Source: Eutreptiella sp. 'Long Island Sound 2002'
Lineage: Eukaryota; Euglenozoa; Euglenophyceae; Eutreptiales; Eutreptiaceae
Direction of reading: 5' to 3'
DNA length: 64,000 nt
Assembly (NCBI GenBank): GCA_964036045.1
Contig: OZ038381.1
Location: 66,030,242-66,094,241, forward strand
In this document: positions 32,640-43,266 of the stretch, piece by piece
Numbering within the stretch: the first letter of the stretch is position 1
How the letters are laid out: each line of letters starts with the position of its first letter
Made by a program: the position numbers and the translations under genes
The notes under the pieces: generated by a model
The model's input: only the letters and a program-made list of their open reading frames with translations
The model's database searches: none
Told to the model about the DNA's origin: nothing

Positions 32640-34169
32640 CAGTTATATACCTCAACGCGGGAGCCAAGGGCCTGTACCTCACGGCAGGAGACACCGCGGG
32701 CCAAGTCATCCCCCTCGGTCAGGTGCACCACATGGCCATGGGACCACGACTGTCCAACACCGACAAACCACGTCACCCGTTGGCGAGGCGCACGCGACCC
32801 CAGGCCCGCGGAGCCGAACGCCCCGGGCCCCAACAGAGCGCTGCTACACCTCAGCATGAAACACACGCCCCAACTTCCGGCCACCCTGGCGGGAGAAAAG
32901 CACTTCATTGTGGAAGGCCTAATGGACGATGTCATCACCCTAGCGGCCAACACCCTGATGTCCGCCACGGACGCTTGGGACGACGCCGTGGGACACCCCA
33001 CGGCACATGAGGACACGGTGCAGGAAAGGGAAGACATCCTGACGCCGGACCTTGTGGACCACCTGGTGCAGCTAACAGGCCCACCAGAGCAACACAACCG
33101 CAAGACCGAAGTTCTGAAGGTCAGTGACTGGACGATCTTCGACAGGTCCCCAAACGCCCCGACAGTGACACTAACCTGCCACCAACACACCTGGTGGGTC
33201 GGACAATGGAATGCCACAGGCAAAACGTACAGAGTCCACACATTCACACCAGAAGCGAGGACAGCAACCCCACTGGCAGTGGGCGACCGTTTTAGCCACT
33301 CCATCCACCACACCGACCACCCCCTGGCACACTGGCTGGCCCTCAAGACGGCTATGCACTGGACGGTAGATGCGCCAACCACAGACACCACACTACCCAG
33401 GACATGGCTCAATCTGACTTGCAACCTGGCAGCCTACATACGCAAACACCGGAAATCACAGGCAGAACGCTGGATGTCCTGGCCCACGGACACAGAACAA
33501 ACTCTCAAACATCGCACCACCAACTTGCAAGACCATGGGAACAAACTTCTAGGTATGCATCGACCCCGTGAGTGCCAAGGACCGGCATACAGCATCTTCC
33601 ACAACTCCCACAACCGCAATGCGCCGAAGCAAGCCCCCAAGCCGGCGCCAAAGCAAGCCCGGCCCGAGCCACGGCCTCGTCCTGTTGGGGCGGGCATCCC
33701 AGCCTGCCTGGACAAAGGACCAAAGCCAGCGCCGAAAGCGGCCCCAGTGCCGCCGCCGCCCGAACCACAGCCAAAGCCAAAGCCCGGGGCATGCCCAATC
33801 TTCACGGTCGCGGAACGTAACGCCATGCACCCCGAATGGCCAGACAGTGCAGAAGTACAAGGGGTATTCGGAGCCACGCTCAAAGGACGACCAAAACAGT
33901 TTGTATGGTTCCGGGGCAAGATAAGGGGCAGACTCGCCACGCCAGGCCAACATGCCAAGCTGCAGCTGAAGATCGCATGGCAAGCGCTTCCGGAGTTGGG
34001 CGAGAAAGCAGAAACCCAGAACCCCGAACTCTGGGATGACAGGCCGTTCCCGGAGTGCCCGGTACAGCTCTGCACGCCCACCAAAAGGTACCACCGGGTA
34101 CAGTCTGGACAGGTGACGTGCCACAGGCATGGGTGGAGGAGCCAAATATCCCCGGGGAGCAACAGGTGA
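32640..34169 (+). pseudogene. LINE-B ORF1-like segment
   Basis: The frame changes once near 32840; from there to 34169 it is open. The first part (about 32640) reads YLNAGAKGLYLTAGDTAGQV. The main part has an acidic helical region (HFIVEGLMDDVITLAANTLM), a beta-rich region (TLTCHQHTWWVGQWNATGK), a Pro/Lys/Ala-rich linker (residues with KPAPKAAPVPPPPEPQPKPK) and a folded C-terminal part (EVQGVFGATLKGRPKQFVWF). No enzymatic signature was found. Its position just before the endonuclease agrees with an ORF1 or the N-terminal portion of a LINE polyprotein. Confidence 0.45.
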
Positions 34170-34269
34170 CGACAGCGATCAACCTCAAACTACGCCAGGG
34201 ACAATGACTATTACCCCGCCGTGCAAGGGGCGCCCCAGGGACCGCCAGGGCGCACACCCACGAAGTCAT

Positions 34270-35142
34270 CAATGCGCTCATCACCCTCATGTCCCTCAAC
34301 GAACCAGGCGCCCTGTACGACGCAGCCAAAGCTCCGTACCTGCAAGACGTACCTGTAACCGCGGGATGTGACCCAGACGCCATGTTGTGGCAGGAACAGG
34401 CCCTCAAAACCCAATTGACCCACCCCAGCCTTACCCCCATCCTCGCTAGGACAGGACACCAATACCACACCACAAGGGTCAGGGGGGTGCCCATATCCCA
34501 CAAAGGTGAGGTCCAAGTTCATGTCCACCACCACCAGGGCGTAGACGGCCGCCTGAAAGCATACAAACTGGTCGGCCCGACGTGGCATTTGAACGTCATA
34601 AACGTTCATGCCCCCTTTGGAGACGCCACAGAGACATTCCTCAAACACCTCATGGAGGCTACCAGCAACTCGCCATGATGGGGCCGACTGTCATCATAGG
34701 AGACTTCGACGCGGCCCCAAAAATGGATGATCGCGGGGGGCGACACACTCCCGAGGAGACAGCAGTGCAAATGGCCATGCAACACATGGGCCTACAGGAC
34801 CTCACAGCCTCCCTACGAGGCCAGCCCTCACACCGACCACCGCAACCGGGCTCAACAGATTCCCGCACCGACCTCAGCTACGCAGACCCGGCACACGTCG
34901 CGGTAACGCGGGCGCAATACCACGACCCGCCATCAAAGATTACTGGACATCGTCCCCTGGAGGCACAAATCAGGGTGCTTCAAGTGCCCCCGGCCTCCAA
35001 CGAAGACATGGACCATGACAAACATCCACCTATCAGGCCACGGGAGGAACACAAGACACACAGGTGGACGGCGTACTACTGCACGGTGGAGCGCATCCTG
35101 GGCCAACAAGACGCGACGGACCTAAACCTTGCCATGCGATAA
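34270..35142 (+). pseudogene. LINE-B APE-type endonuclease
   Basis: Ordered motifs on the plus strand are DAMLWQEQAL (QE motif), HLNVINVHAPFGDATETF, TVIIGDFDAAP (GDFN-like, with Asp for Asn), DSRTDLSYADP (R-D-y motif) and ITGHRPLEAQI (terminal His motif). One frame change lies near 34640. The product would nick target DNA for priming reverse transcription. Asp in place of the conserved Asn may reduce activity. Confidence 0.75.
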
Positions 35143-35604
35143 GCGGCCACGGCATGCGAACTCCACAGGGGACACCGGTACACACAGGACAATGCCACCC
35201 CGCATTACGACCTGCGATCCATGGTCACCGCCAAATGGCGCCCCAAACGGGCACTACATACAACGATACACTCCCATGACCCACAGGCCCAGCACAACTC
35301 CCAGAACATTGCCGCACGACTGGACACCACACGCTGGCAGCTCAGAGAGTTGCACGTCCGCCGAGCGAAGGAGCTGGCACAAGAACAGCAACGCTACTTT
35401 CAGAAGCCCAAGCCCTACAAGTCCTTAAAGCACATGGACGAAGTCCCTGTGGGAAACTGGCCACCGGGGCATCAAGCCGGTGCGCCTGCAAAGCCGCACA
35501 GTGACCAACGGGCCCAAGTTGGTCCCAGACGAAGTCCACAACAGCTTCCAACGCCAACACAACACCGAGGACGAGGAGTTATCCGCGTACACGGAGGAAT
35601 TGAT
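35143..35604 (+). pseudogene. LINE-B endonuclease-RT linker
   Basis: Coding-like words in shifting frames include DTTRWQLRELHVRRAKELAQ and RTVTNGPKLVPDEVHNSFQR. Such a linker is expected between endonuclease and RT. The coding signal stops at about 35604, where foreign sequence begins. Confidence 0.45.
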
Positions 35605-35812
35605 ATTGCATTTGGATTTCTTTGCGATGTGTTCGATCTGCACTTGCTGCAGAGTTGAGGCGCAGTGTAGCTAATTCTTGCCACTCGGCCTCCGCTTCTT
35701 GCTTGCGCACCAACATCACATGGCAAAAATTGCCACAACAATCAGCAATGTACAAGCTGCACTACAAGCAAGCCAATTGTTAATTGTGTGAATCTTATAA
35801 CATGCAAAGCAA
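35605..35812. other. AT-richer insert replacing RT fingers and palm
   Basis: About 200 bp of sequence unlike the surrounding LINE joins the linker to RT block C. RT blocks 0 to B, normally 500-700 bp, are missing at this point. No terminal repeats were found. Confidence 0.5.
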
Positions 35813-37272
35813 TGCTCTTCACCCTTCCGCTGGCCTTTTACATCCGACGCACCTACCTGGACGTGGCACCATACCCCCTACGGACCACCCTCCTAGCCTT
35901 CGCGGAGGACATGGCGGTGGTAACAGCTACCGCCCGCCAGCCCCTGCCAACCACCCCGGACACCGACAGGGCCACCAAATTACTCCATGATGTAACTAAC
36001 TATCTGGAGGGCAACCAGCTACTGGTGCACAACGTCAAATCTGCCAGAATGGTGCACAACGCACCAACGCCGCCGCTCTGCCCCGGAGACCCACCCATGA
36101 ACCCAGTAAGCACAGCCAACTACCTGGGAGTCCAACAAGGGGCCACCACGAACAAGGGCACCCTACCACCCAACCTGATACGTCAGTTGACACGGACACT
36201 GGTCATAGCACGCATCGTGGCGCCCTCCACCCAGGCCCGTGCATACTTCCTCAAAGCCGTACTCAACGCAGCCATAGGGTTCCAAGCCCTGCACCTTACG
36301 CACCCCCAACAAATGCTGCAGGAGGCTGCTGCCACAGTACGGCGGGCGTGGGCCATCCACCGCCACTGACCCATATATATATATATATATGTCACTACCC
36401 GCCGTTGTGCGCGCGGCCTCACCACCATACTATACCGATCACTTCGCCCGCAACGAGTACACGGCTCACACCGCGACCCCCCTGCACCACCCCATGCACA
36501 ACTATGAACCGGAGGTGAGGGAGGTATTCACACTGACACTGCGAGAGGCCCAATACCATCGCAACACCTGTCCCCAGTACATACTTCATCAACAAGTCCT
36601 CCCAACCAAGGTAGAAACCCGCATATGGAACCACCTAGAACTCCTGCTACGCAACCGCCAACATGTCATCCAAACAAACCATCCGTGCAGGGAGACCGGT
36701 CCTGTGGCGATCCTACACACCGATGTGGGTGGCGGACCAACGGGGAGCACCACCACTCTGGACCTGGTGGGCACCACCCTACACCTTGTACGAGTCACAC
36801 CGAACCAGATACGGGCCCTCCAACGAGTAGGCACACACCATGTCCCCGTTCTGCAACACCCGCAGTGGCCCAACAAATCAGTCCTGGAAAATCACATGCG
36901 AAACACGGCCACACAAACCAGACACCCACAGCCGACCGATGGGGAAGTACGTGAGGCATACGGTCTGTTTTGGAGCACGCACAAACAGCCACTACCGCGG
37001 TCCCCACCACGCGTGAACCAGGCCCACCACCGACCGCCGAAACAGGTGGAGTATGTACTGGGCACCAGGGTCCCAGCGGTACTCCTCCTGGCACCCAACG
37101 GACGCAAAACCACATTGCGACCTGGCAGGGCGCACGGCAACTTGTGGATGCTTCCACCGCCCACGGCATGCAAATTCTGTCCGCCACCACTGCCAAGGGA
37201 TGCGCTGACGGGCACCCCCCTCACTTGCTGGAGATGTTGGCCCCAAGCGCTGGCCACCCCAGTGCCCCTCCT
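35813..37272 (+). pseudogene. LINE-B RT palm end, thumb and following region
   Basis: The sequence resumes as AMLFTLPLAFYIRRTYLDVA, then LLAFAEDMAVVTA (block C, with AEDM where YADD is usual), NQLLVHNVKSARMV and ANYLGVQQG (the YLG motif). After a stop at 36369 and a short AT repeat at 36371-36390 the protein continues (MSLPAVVRAASPPYYTDHFA) to CKFCPPP and TCWRCWPQALATP, a possible zinc-binding pair. The Penelope-like element interrupts it after 37272. Glu-Asp in place of Asp-Asp, if not an error, would inactivate the RT. Confidence 0.65.
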
Positions 37273-37530
37273 CTGTGTTTTTTGATTGTACTTTCTTGAA
37301 ACAAGACGGCACCAGCCCTCGCCTTTTGAAATTCAAAAGCAGTTTTGCTCTCGAAGATCCCAATTGTGGCACACACGGAGCTACGATCACAAAACCCTTG
37401 AAGTGTCAATCATGGAAGAGAGTACCAGGTTTCGGCAAAACATTTTGCCCTCATCAGCTCTGAAGAAACATAATTACAGCAAGTTTGCATTACTATAAAA
37501 ATTACAATTCAAATGCCAAAATCCACAGCA
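37273..37530 (-). repeat. Inverted partial pLTR
   Basis: The reverse complement matches 37655-37920 with few differences, from TTTGCTGT-like bases to the end ACAATCAAAAAACACAG. A single inverted, truncated repeat in front of the first pLTR is a known feature of Penelope-type insertions. Confidence 0.85.
37410..37465 (-). ncRNA. Hammerhead ribozyme core in inverted repeat
   Basis: On the minus strand CTGATGAG (37450-37457), a stem II formed by GGCAAAA and TTTTGCC, GAAA (37430-37433) and GTA (37423-37425) are all present. Stem I bases AGAG and CTCT are also kept. As judged by pairing, this is the best preserved copy of the three. Confidence 0.6.
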
Positions 37531-37547
37531 AACAACCGAATTAAATT

Positions 37548-37920
37548 ACACTACACTAGCAAGCTTGCTATTGAATGTACAGGGAGCAGCACCATTGCCG
37601 CTCCTTCAGCGCGCGCGTGCACAGCATTCTGATTTCATGAGTAAGTAATTTCCATTGTTTGCTGTCGATTTTTGCATTTGAATTGTCATTTTTATACTAA
37701 TGCAAAATTGCTGTAATTATGTTTCTTCAGAGCTGATGAGGGTGAAATGTTTTGCCGAAACCTGGTACTCTCTTCCATGATTGACACTTTGAGGGTTTCG
37801 TGACCGTAGCTCCCTGTGTTCCGCAATCGGGACCTTGGAGAGCAAAACTGCCTTTGGATTTCAAAAAGCGAGGGCCGGTGCCGTCTTGTTTCAAGAATGT
37901 ACAATCAAAAAACACAAAGG
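37548..37920 (+). repeat. 5' pLTR
   Basis: Starts CTACACTAGCAAGCTTGC and shares its length with 42834-43121, including the GCGCGCGTGCACAGCATTCTG word and the ribozyme core. It has about 35 bp (near 37640-37675) that the 3' copy lacks. Confidence 0.8.
37722..37780 (+). ncRNA. Hammerhead ribozyme core in 5' pLTR
   Basis: CTGATGAG at 37733-37740, an imperfect stem II, GAAA at 37757-37760, a very short stem III (CC/GG) and GTA at 37765-37767 reproduce the conserved hammerhead core. AGAG before CTGATGA pairs with CTCT after the predicted cleavage site. Minimal hammerheads with a very short stem III are known in the pLTRs of Penelope-like elements, where they are thought to process the transcript. 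Confidence 0.6.
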
Positions 37921-37941
37921 TCGAAAGTTCTGTATGTGGTC

Positions 37942-38880
37942 ATGCCTAAATCGAAGCAACAAGGGCCTACCGGCCGCCATCATTGGCAACTTGACAAAGT
38001 GCCGACCGCCAATTGTCGCCCCGTGATGGAATATTTACAAGCGTATGACAAGCATGAAAAGGAAAAAGTGGCGCTTCAAAATTTAGAGTGGTCTTCCGCC
38101 AATGAATTCGGTGCAAAGGGAACTACATTTCACAACGGTGCTTCAAAAGTTCGCAAGGTCATGAATGAACAAGCACAAAAAGATTTGTTCAATTCTACGA
38201 ATGCCCACAAGCAAGAATCGGTGAAGAAGCAAATTGCCAAATTGGGCCCTCAAGTGCTACAGAAAATTCTTGATGCAAAGAAGGAGCTCGATGCCACGGT
38301 CCTAACCATGGACAACCAAAGCGTTGAATGTTATGCAAACATGATTGCGGATGGTCAAAAAAGGAGTCCATGCTCGGAGGTGAAAGGTGCCGCAATTCGG
38401 CAAATTGTTGAAGCTACATCAACTATTGTGTGCAAGTGCAAACAAGACCTTGGGAAATGAACCGCTCATCGTGCCAAGAAAGTGGCTTTGCACGCTACCA
38501 AGATCGCAAATCAAAAAGGTTTTTGAGGAAGCGCTCAACCAGGAGGTGCAAGCACTACAAGACCCACGCGAACAATTGGCCGCGTTGCGCTTGTACATAC
38601 CACTGAACCTCGCCAATTCCAAGTCAAAAACGGCATACCGAGCGGGACTTCCAATCAGAGCTCTCATTGGAGTTTTGGTACAAAAGGCGGAGATTCCTCA
38701 AGTAGCTCAAGATCACGGACATCCATGCGTACAAGCGCTACACGGAGTTCCGGCACCTCAAGCTTCAAGAGCGCAAAACCAAGGGAACAAGCTCGAACCG
38801 GATCACGCAAGTCGGTGAAAATTTACAACATGGAGAACAAGGCGCAACGCAAAGCGTCGAAAGCAAAGCGGGCACACGCA
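37942..38880 (+). pseudogene. PLE N-terminal protein region
   Basis: Two plus-strand frames follow each other (to 38460, then another to 38818). They encode a Lys-rich helical protein with segments such as EKEKVALQNLEWSSANEF and AKKELDATVLTMDNQSVECY. A Lys/Arg-rich, nuclear-signal-like end lies near 38840-38890. No domain is recognised. Its place between pLTR and RT suggests the N-terminal part of the PLE protein. Confidence 0.45.
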
Positions 38881-38899
38881 AAGAGGAGAGGACTGGCCA

Positions 38900-40980
38900 A
38901 TGGCAGACGCTAAAAAAAGCCAAAGGGAAATGCAATTTGCATCAAATTTTCGCGCGCCCATTCAAGGTTTGCAAGGGGATTGTGTGCAGTCCCCGAGTCC
39001 ATACCTCAACATGTTGCTGCAACTTGGTGGAAAATTCACGCCCTTTGTCCATCCTAAGCATGATATCAAACAATGCGTGCAACACTTTGGCCATGAATTC
39101 AACGAATTGGATCGTGTCCTCACGTGGTCCACCTATTTCACTTTGCATCCACCGGACAATGAACCCGATTATTACCGTGAGTTGCCTTACAGAGCCTTGC
39201 ACCCGAAGCGCTACAACCTTCCATTTTCCGACGTGTACAACAAAATTCTCTATCTGACCATAGAGCAGGCTATCCAGCGTGCGAAGCATGATTGTTTTCA
39301 AGCCCTGGGTGTGTTTCAACCGGAAGACTACACCACGCGTGGGGTTCAGTGGCATCGCTTTTTCCTTGATGAACGGCATGAAACACGTGTGGTGGTGCCG
39401 TCCGACAAAGACAAATCATATGTCCCCATGACGGTGGATGCCTACCTCTCGGAGCAAGAAGCCCACCTTCTTGACAAGTCACGGAAAGCAGATAAGATCT
39501 ACCACAAGCTCGGTGACACTTCAAAAACCTCTATTGATTTTTGGGTGAAAGAAGGACGCCAATGGCATCGTCATGCAAACATGCCCTACCGTGCTGTCTA
39601 AGCCATTCAGGCCTTCGTTGACTCTGCCCCCTGTCCCACGTTGCCGAAGTTTAGACTGTTGGTCAAGAGCCTTAAACGTATGAGTATCGTTAATGGACGT
39701 TGGCCAAGCCGCCCGATTACTGCGTTGGTGAACTAGGCAATTACACCAATTTTCATTCTTGCAGCGGTGGTGGGTAAGATGTGTTTACGGATCGACCGAG
39801 CCGCTAACACACACCCTTTCCTCTCATCCCCGCTAATTGCCACTAGTGATTTTACAGAGCGCCTACAGCACATATCAGGGATGTGGTCTGCATTGTCCAA
39901 TGAACCACTTTGTGCAACTTTGTGGGATTTCTCGGCGTATTACACTAATGTACCGGGAAGATGTGGCCCATGCAACAGAACACTGGGCGGCGGTAATCCA
40001 TTTATCACCCGCGACCGATACGTGCCTCTCCCCCCTAGAGAAAGAATTCACTCTGTGGCTTTTCACCCCCCTCACCAGGGGACAGTTTGTTGCCTGGAGT
40101 TCGTACTTTCCCTGGCTTGAAGTGCCATATACCAGTGAGCTATACCTAGTTTCGGTTTTCTTGGCAGTCATTCTCAGCCACAACGTCTTTCTTGCCCCAG
40201 GGGGTCGCCGCGGAGGCGTCTTCTGCCAGCTTGTGAAGTTCTCAATGGGAACAAATGCCGCCCCCGCATGCAGCAACCTAATTGCCCGCGCCTACAAAAG
40301 AGCAACACCTCTGCCGCCCACGGCGGCAGTGTACCGTTTCTTGGATGATGGCTGTATTTGCTACTGCCTGTCCTTGTGGTTGGGTGCATGCATGGATTAC
40401 GGGCACATACCCCCCCCATTTGCCTTGGGATCTGATGTGTACGAATTCTACTGGCCGGTTCAGTTTCCTCGACCTGTATGTTATATCACTTTCCCCGCTG
40501 CATCATGGCACATATTTCAAAGAAACCCACAGCTGTGCCTATGTGCCCTGGAACAGTAATGTCCCCCGAAGCACGAAAACCAGATGGATCACCGGAGAGT
40601 GCATCCTCCATCTCAGGAGATGTTCACACCAGCTGTACTACCAGGCAGTGCTTTGCCGTCTGCAACTGTCTCTTGTGCGCCTGAGGTACCCTAAACACCT
40701 GTGGGAGAGGGTCGCAATCACTTAGGACCCACGACATCGCTATGTAGGAAAACGGCCTAGGCAAGAGGGTTCTATGACGCATGTCCTGCGCGCCCCATAC
40801 AGTTCTGTCATCAATGCCTCCTGGACTTCTGTGATCACGCGCCTGGAGCACTCACTGAAGTGTCTTGTCCCCAATCTGCAGATGTTTGTCACTCATAAAG
40901 CTGCTGCCCCCCTAAGGGCAAAATGGGCCTCCCATTTGTGGTCTACCTTGAGTGGTAAGAATGATGAAGTGTGTCCGAAT
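38900..40980 (+). pseudogene. PLE reverse transcriptase
   Basis: Ordered plus-strand motifs are VVVPSDKDKSYVPMTVDAYL (the ADKG...Y region), PKFRLLVKSLKR with PSRPITALV (K.HK...RPI), LWDFSAYYTNVP (block A, the LYTNIP signature), CQLVKFSMGTNAAPACSNLI (block B, MGT..AP..ANL), YRFLDDG (block C, Asp pair at 40344-40349), FSFLDLYVI-like FLDL, and CAYVPWNSNVPRSTKTRW (thumb region, S.HP...K). These are features of PLE RTs, not LINE or LTR RTs. At least two stops (39599, 39734) and two frame changes make it a pseudogene. Confidence 0.75.
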
Positions 40981-41005
40981 GAGGAACCAGGTTCTACACT
41001 AGCAA

Positions 41006-42833
41006 CACTGCACAAGCAAAGCAAAAGAAGGAACCCGGACACCGGTGACCAGGAGCCAAGTGGCCCAGGATACTGTACACACAACACAACACACCGAGCG
41101 GGCGCACCGGTGAACAGGGGCCAAGCGGCCCAGGACACTGTACACGCAACACAACAAACCACGCGGGCACACCGGTGAACAGGAGTAAAGTGGCCCTGGA
41201 CACCACACACGCAAAGCAACGCACCGAACAGGCACACCAGTGAACGGAGGCAAAGTGGCGCAGGACACCCCACAGGTAGCACAACCCACAGAGCCGGAAC
41301 ACCGGTCAACAGGAGCCAACTGGCCCAGGTCAGCGCAGACACAACACAAAAGACCGAGCGGAAACACCGGTGAACAGCGGCGAAGTGCCCCAGGACACCG
41401 CACACGCAACACAACATACCGAGCGGGCACGGCGGTGAACAGGAGCCAAGTGGCCAAGGACACCGCACCAGCAAAGCAATCTACTGAGCGCGCGCACCGG
41501 GGAACAGGAGTCAAGTGGCCCAGGACACCGCAGACGCAACACAACACACCAAGCGGGCACACCGGTGAACAGGAGCCGAGTGACCGAGGACACCACACAC
41601 GAGAATCAACGCACTGAGCGGGCACACCGTGAACAGGAGCCAAGTGGCCCAGGACACCGCACACGCAACACAACACCTAGAGCGGGCACGGTGGTGGACA
41701 GGAGCCTAGTGGCCAAGGACACCGCACCAGCAAAGCAACCTACCGAGCAGGCGCACCGGGGAACAGGAGTCAGGTGGCCCAGGACACCGCAGACGCAACA
41801 CAACACACCGAGCGGGCACACTGGTGAACGGGAGCCAAGTGGCCCAGGACACCACACACGCGAATCAACGCACTGAGCGGGCACACCGGTGAACAGGAGC
41901 CAAGTGGCCCAGGACACCGCACCAGCAAAGCAACGCACCGAGTTGGCGCACCGGTGAACAGGAGCCAAGTGGCCAAAGACGGTGTACAGGCACACAACAA
42001 ACCACGCCGGCACACCAGTGAACAGGAGCCAAGTGGCCCAGGTCACCGCACACGCAAAGCAACGCACCGAGGGGGCCCGGCGCCGAAAAGGACCCAAGTG
42101 GCCCAGCCCAACCGCACACACAACACAACATACCGAGCGGGCACACCGGTGAACAGGAGCCAAGTGGCCCAGGACACCACACACGCAACACAGCGCACGG
42201 AGCAGGCACACCGGTGATGAGCAGCCAAGTGGCCCAGGACACCGCACACACGTGCACACAAAGGGCGGCCGAGGGACAGGAAAGAACCAACACCCCATGG
42301 GTCGGACGCACTGGGGTGACCCAGCGGACCTAACGGGCCAGCAGCAGGGGCGGTACCCCAAGGCCGCTGGTCCCAGCCCGGGCAGGCCGAATCGGGGACT
42401 ATGGCAAACGTCACCCGGAGCCATGATATCAACCGGTGACAGGCAAGCTGGTACACAGTCCAGGAGGGGGTCGCCTGCCAAGCAGAGAGGCCCCGCAACT
42501 CAAGCCACAAGGGTGGGGCGGTCGTACCGTAGACTAGCGGGAGCAATACCCCTTGTGGTGAGAGATACTCCACGCGGCTGGGCTGCACCCAGAGCTGCCG
42601 CCCAAATGAGGGGGATGTGGGCCTTGCCATGGACACATGTGGGGACACCCTCCCACCTGGGATACCTGGACCGGTTGGCCGCGAGACTGCCTTCCCAAGC
42701 ACATGCGGGAGCCGCTTAAGAGGCCCCGGACATAGGGCAGTGGGAGCGACAGGACGTCCCCTTGGTAAGACCTTCTTCCTGCATTGTCAAATGAGGCATC
42801 CCAAGCTCCGGACAATACCTACCTACCCTACCA
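41006..42833 (+). mobile_element. 5'-truncated LINE 3' fragment, copy T3, with TSD
   Basis: It is flanked by a perfect 12-bp direct repeat CTACACTAGCAA (40994-41005 and 42834-42845), a target-site duplication. It consists of a tandem array (41040-42250, unit about 63-65 bp, beginning CACCGGTGAACAGGAGCC) followed by a 3' tail (42251-42833) with a GGGAGCCGCTT box near 42709, CCCCTTGGTAAGACC near 42760 and a terminal ACCTACCTACC. Only the 3' end of the element was inserted, as is usual for LINEs. Confidence 0.85.
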
Positions 42834-43121
42834 CTACACTAGCAAGCTTGCTATTGAATGTACAGCGAGCACCACCATCGCCGCTGTTTCAGCGCGCGCG
42901 TGCACAGCATTCTGATTCCATGATTGCATTTGAATTGTCATTTTTCCACCAATGCAGACTTGTTGTAGTTAAGTTTCTTCAGATCTGATGAGGGCAAAAT
43001 ATTTTGCCGAAACCTGGTACTCTCTCCCATTATTGACACTTTGAGGGCTTTGTGACCGTAGCCCCGTGTGTGCCGCAATTGGGATCTTGGAGAGCAAAAC
43101 TGCCTTTGGATTTCAAAAAAA
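42834..43121 (+). repeat. 3' pLTR
   Basis: Direct repeat of the 5' pLTR. It ends in a run of seven A before LINE sequence resumes. Its first 12 bases also form the right-hand target duplication of the LINE fragment inserted at 41006. Confidence 0.8.
42974..43030 (+). ncRNA. Hammerhead ribozyme core in 3' pLTR, weakened
   Basis: CTGATGAG (42985-42992), stem II GGCAAAAT/ATTTTGCC, GAAA (43009-43012) and GTA (43017-43019) are present. The base pair next to the cleavage site is lost (T at 42984 opposite C at 43020), so cleavage would be impaired. Confidence 0.5.
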
Positions 43122-43187
43122 GACGGGCACCCCCACAACTTGCTGGAGATATGGGCCCCAAGCGCTGGCCACCCAATGGCCCCTCCT

Positions 43188-43226
43188 CCAACTGCTGGCA
43201 TGCTATCACCACCCACCAACGGCCCA
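43188..43226 (+). mobile_element. LINE-B sequence between PLE and DNA transposon
   Basis: Together with the 66-bp repeat 43122-43187, this short stretch is the only LINE-B sequence left between the two insertions. The same frame as at 37200 reads CWRYGPQALATQ and runs on to a stop just inside the transposon terminus. Confidence 0.5.
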
Positions 43227-43266
43227 CCCATGAGACCCACTGGGGGGGGTATTTTCTTCGAACGAA
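43227..43266 (+). repeat. Left 40-bp terminal inverted repeat
   Basis: It matches the reverse complement of 47857-47896 at 36 of 40 positions. The outer part reads CCCATGAGACCCAC and the inner part GGGGTATTTTCTTCGAACGAA. Two more TTCGAACGAAG palindromes follow at 43274 and 43294. No convincing target-site duplication flanks it. Confidence 0.85.

Larger units (their letters stand above)
37273..43121 (+). mobile_element. Penelope-like retroelement with pLTRs
   Basis: Three related repeats organise this element. One is inverted (37273-37530) and two are direct (37548-37920 and 42834-43121), with an RT gene between the direct copies. This is the pLTR arrangement of Penelope-like elements (PLEs). 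All three repeats hold a hammerhead ribozyme core. The element sits between two 88% identical 66-bp LINE segments (37207-37272 and 43122-43187). A LINE fragment (41006-42833) has landed just in front of the 3' pLTR. No GIY-YIG endonuclease was found, so it may belong to the endonuclease-lacking branch or may have lost that part. Confidence 0.75.

Noticed and set aside
43188-43240. Target-site duplication of the DNA transposon
   Set aside because: The flanking bases GAGACCCAC and GTGGGTCTC are inverted, not direct, and therefore belong to the terminal inverted repeat. No direct repeat was found outside it.
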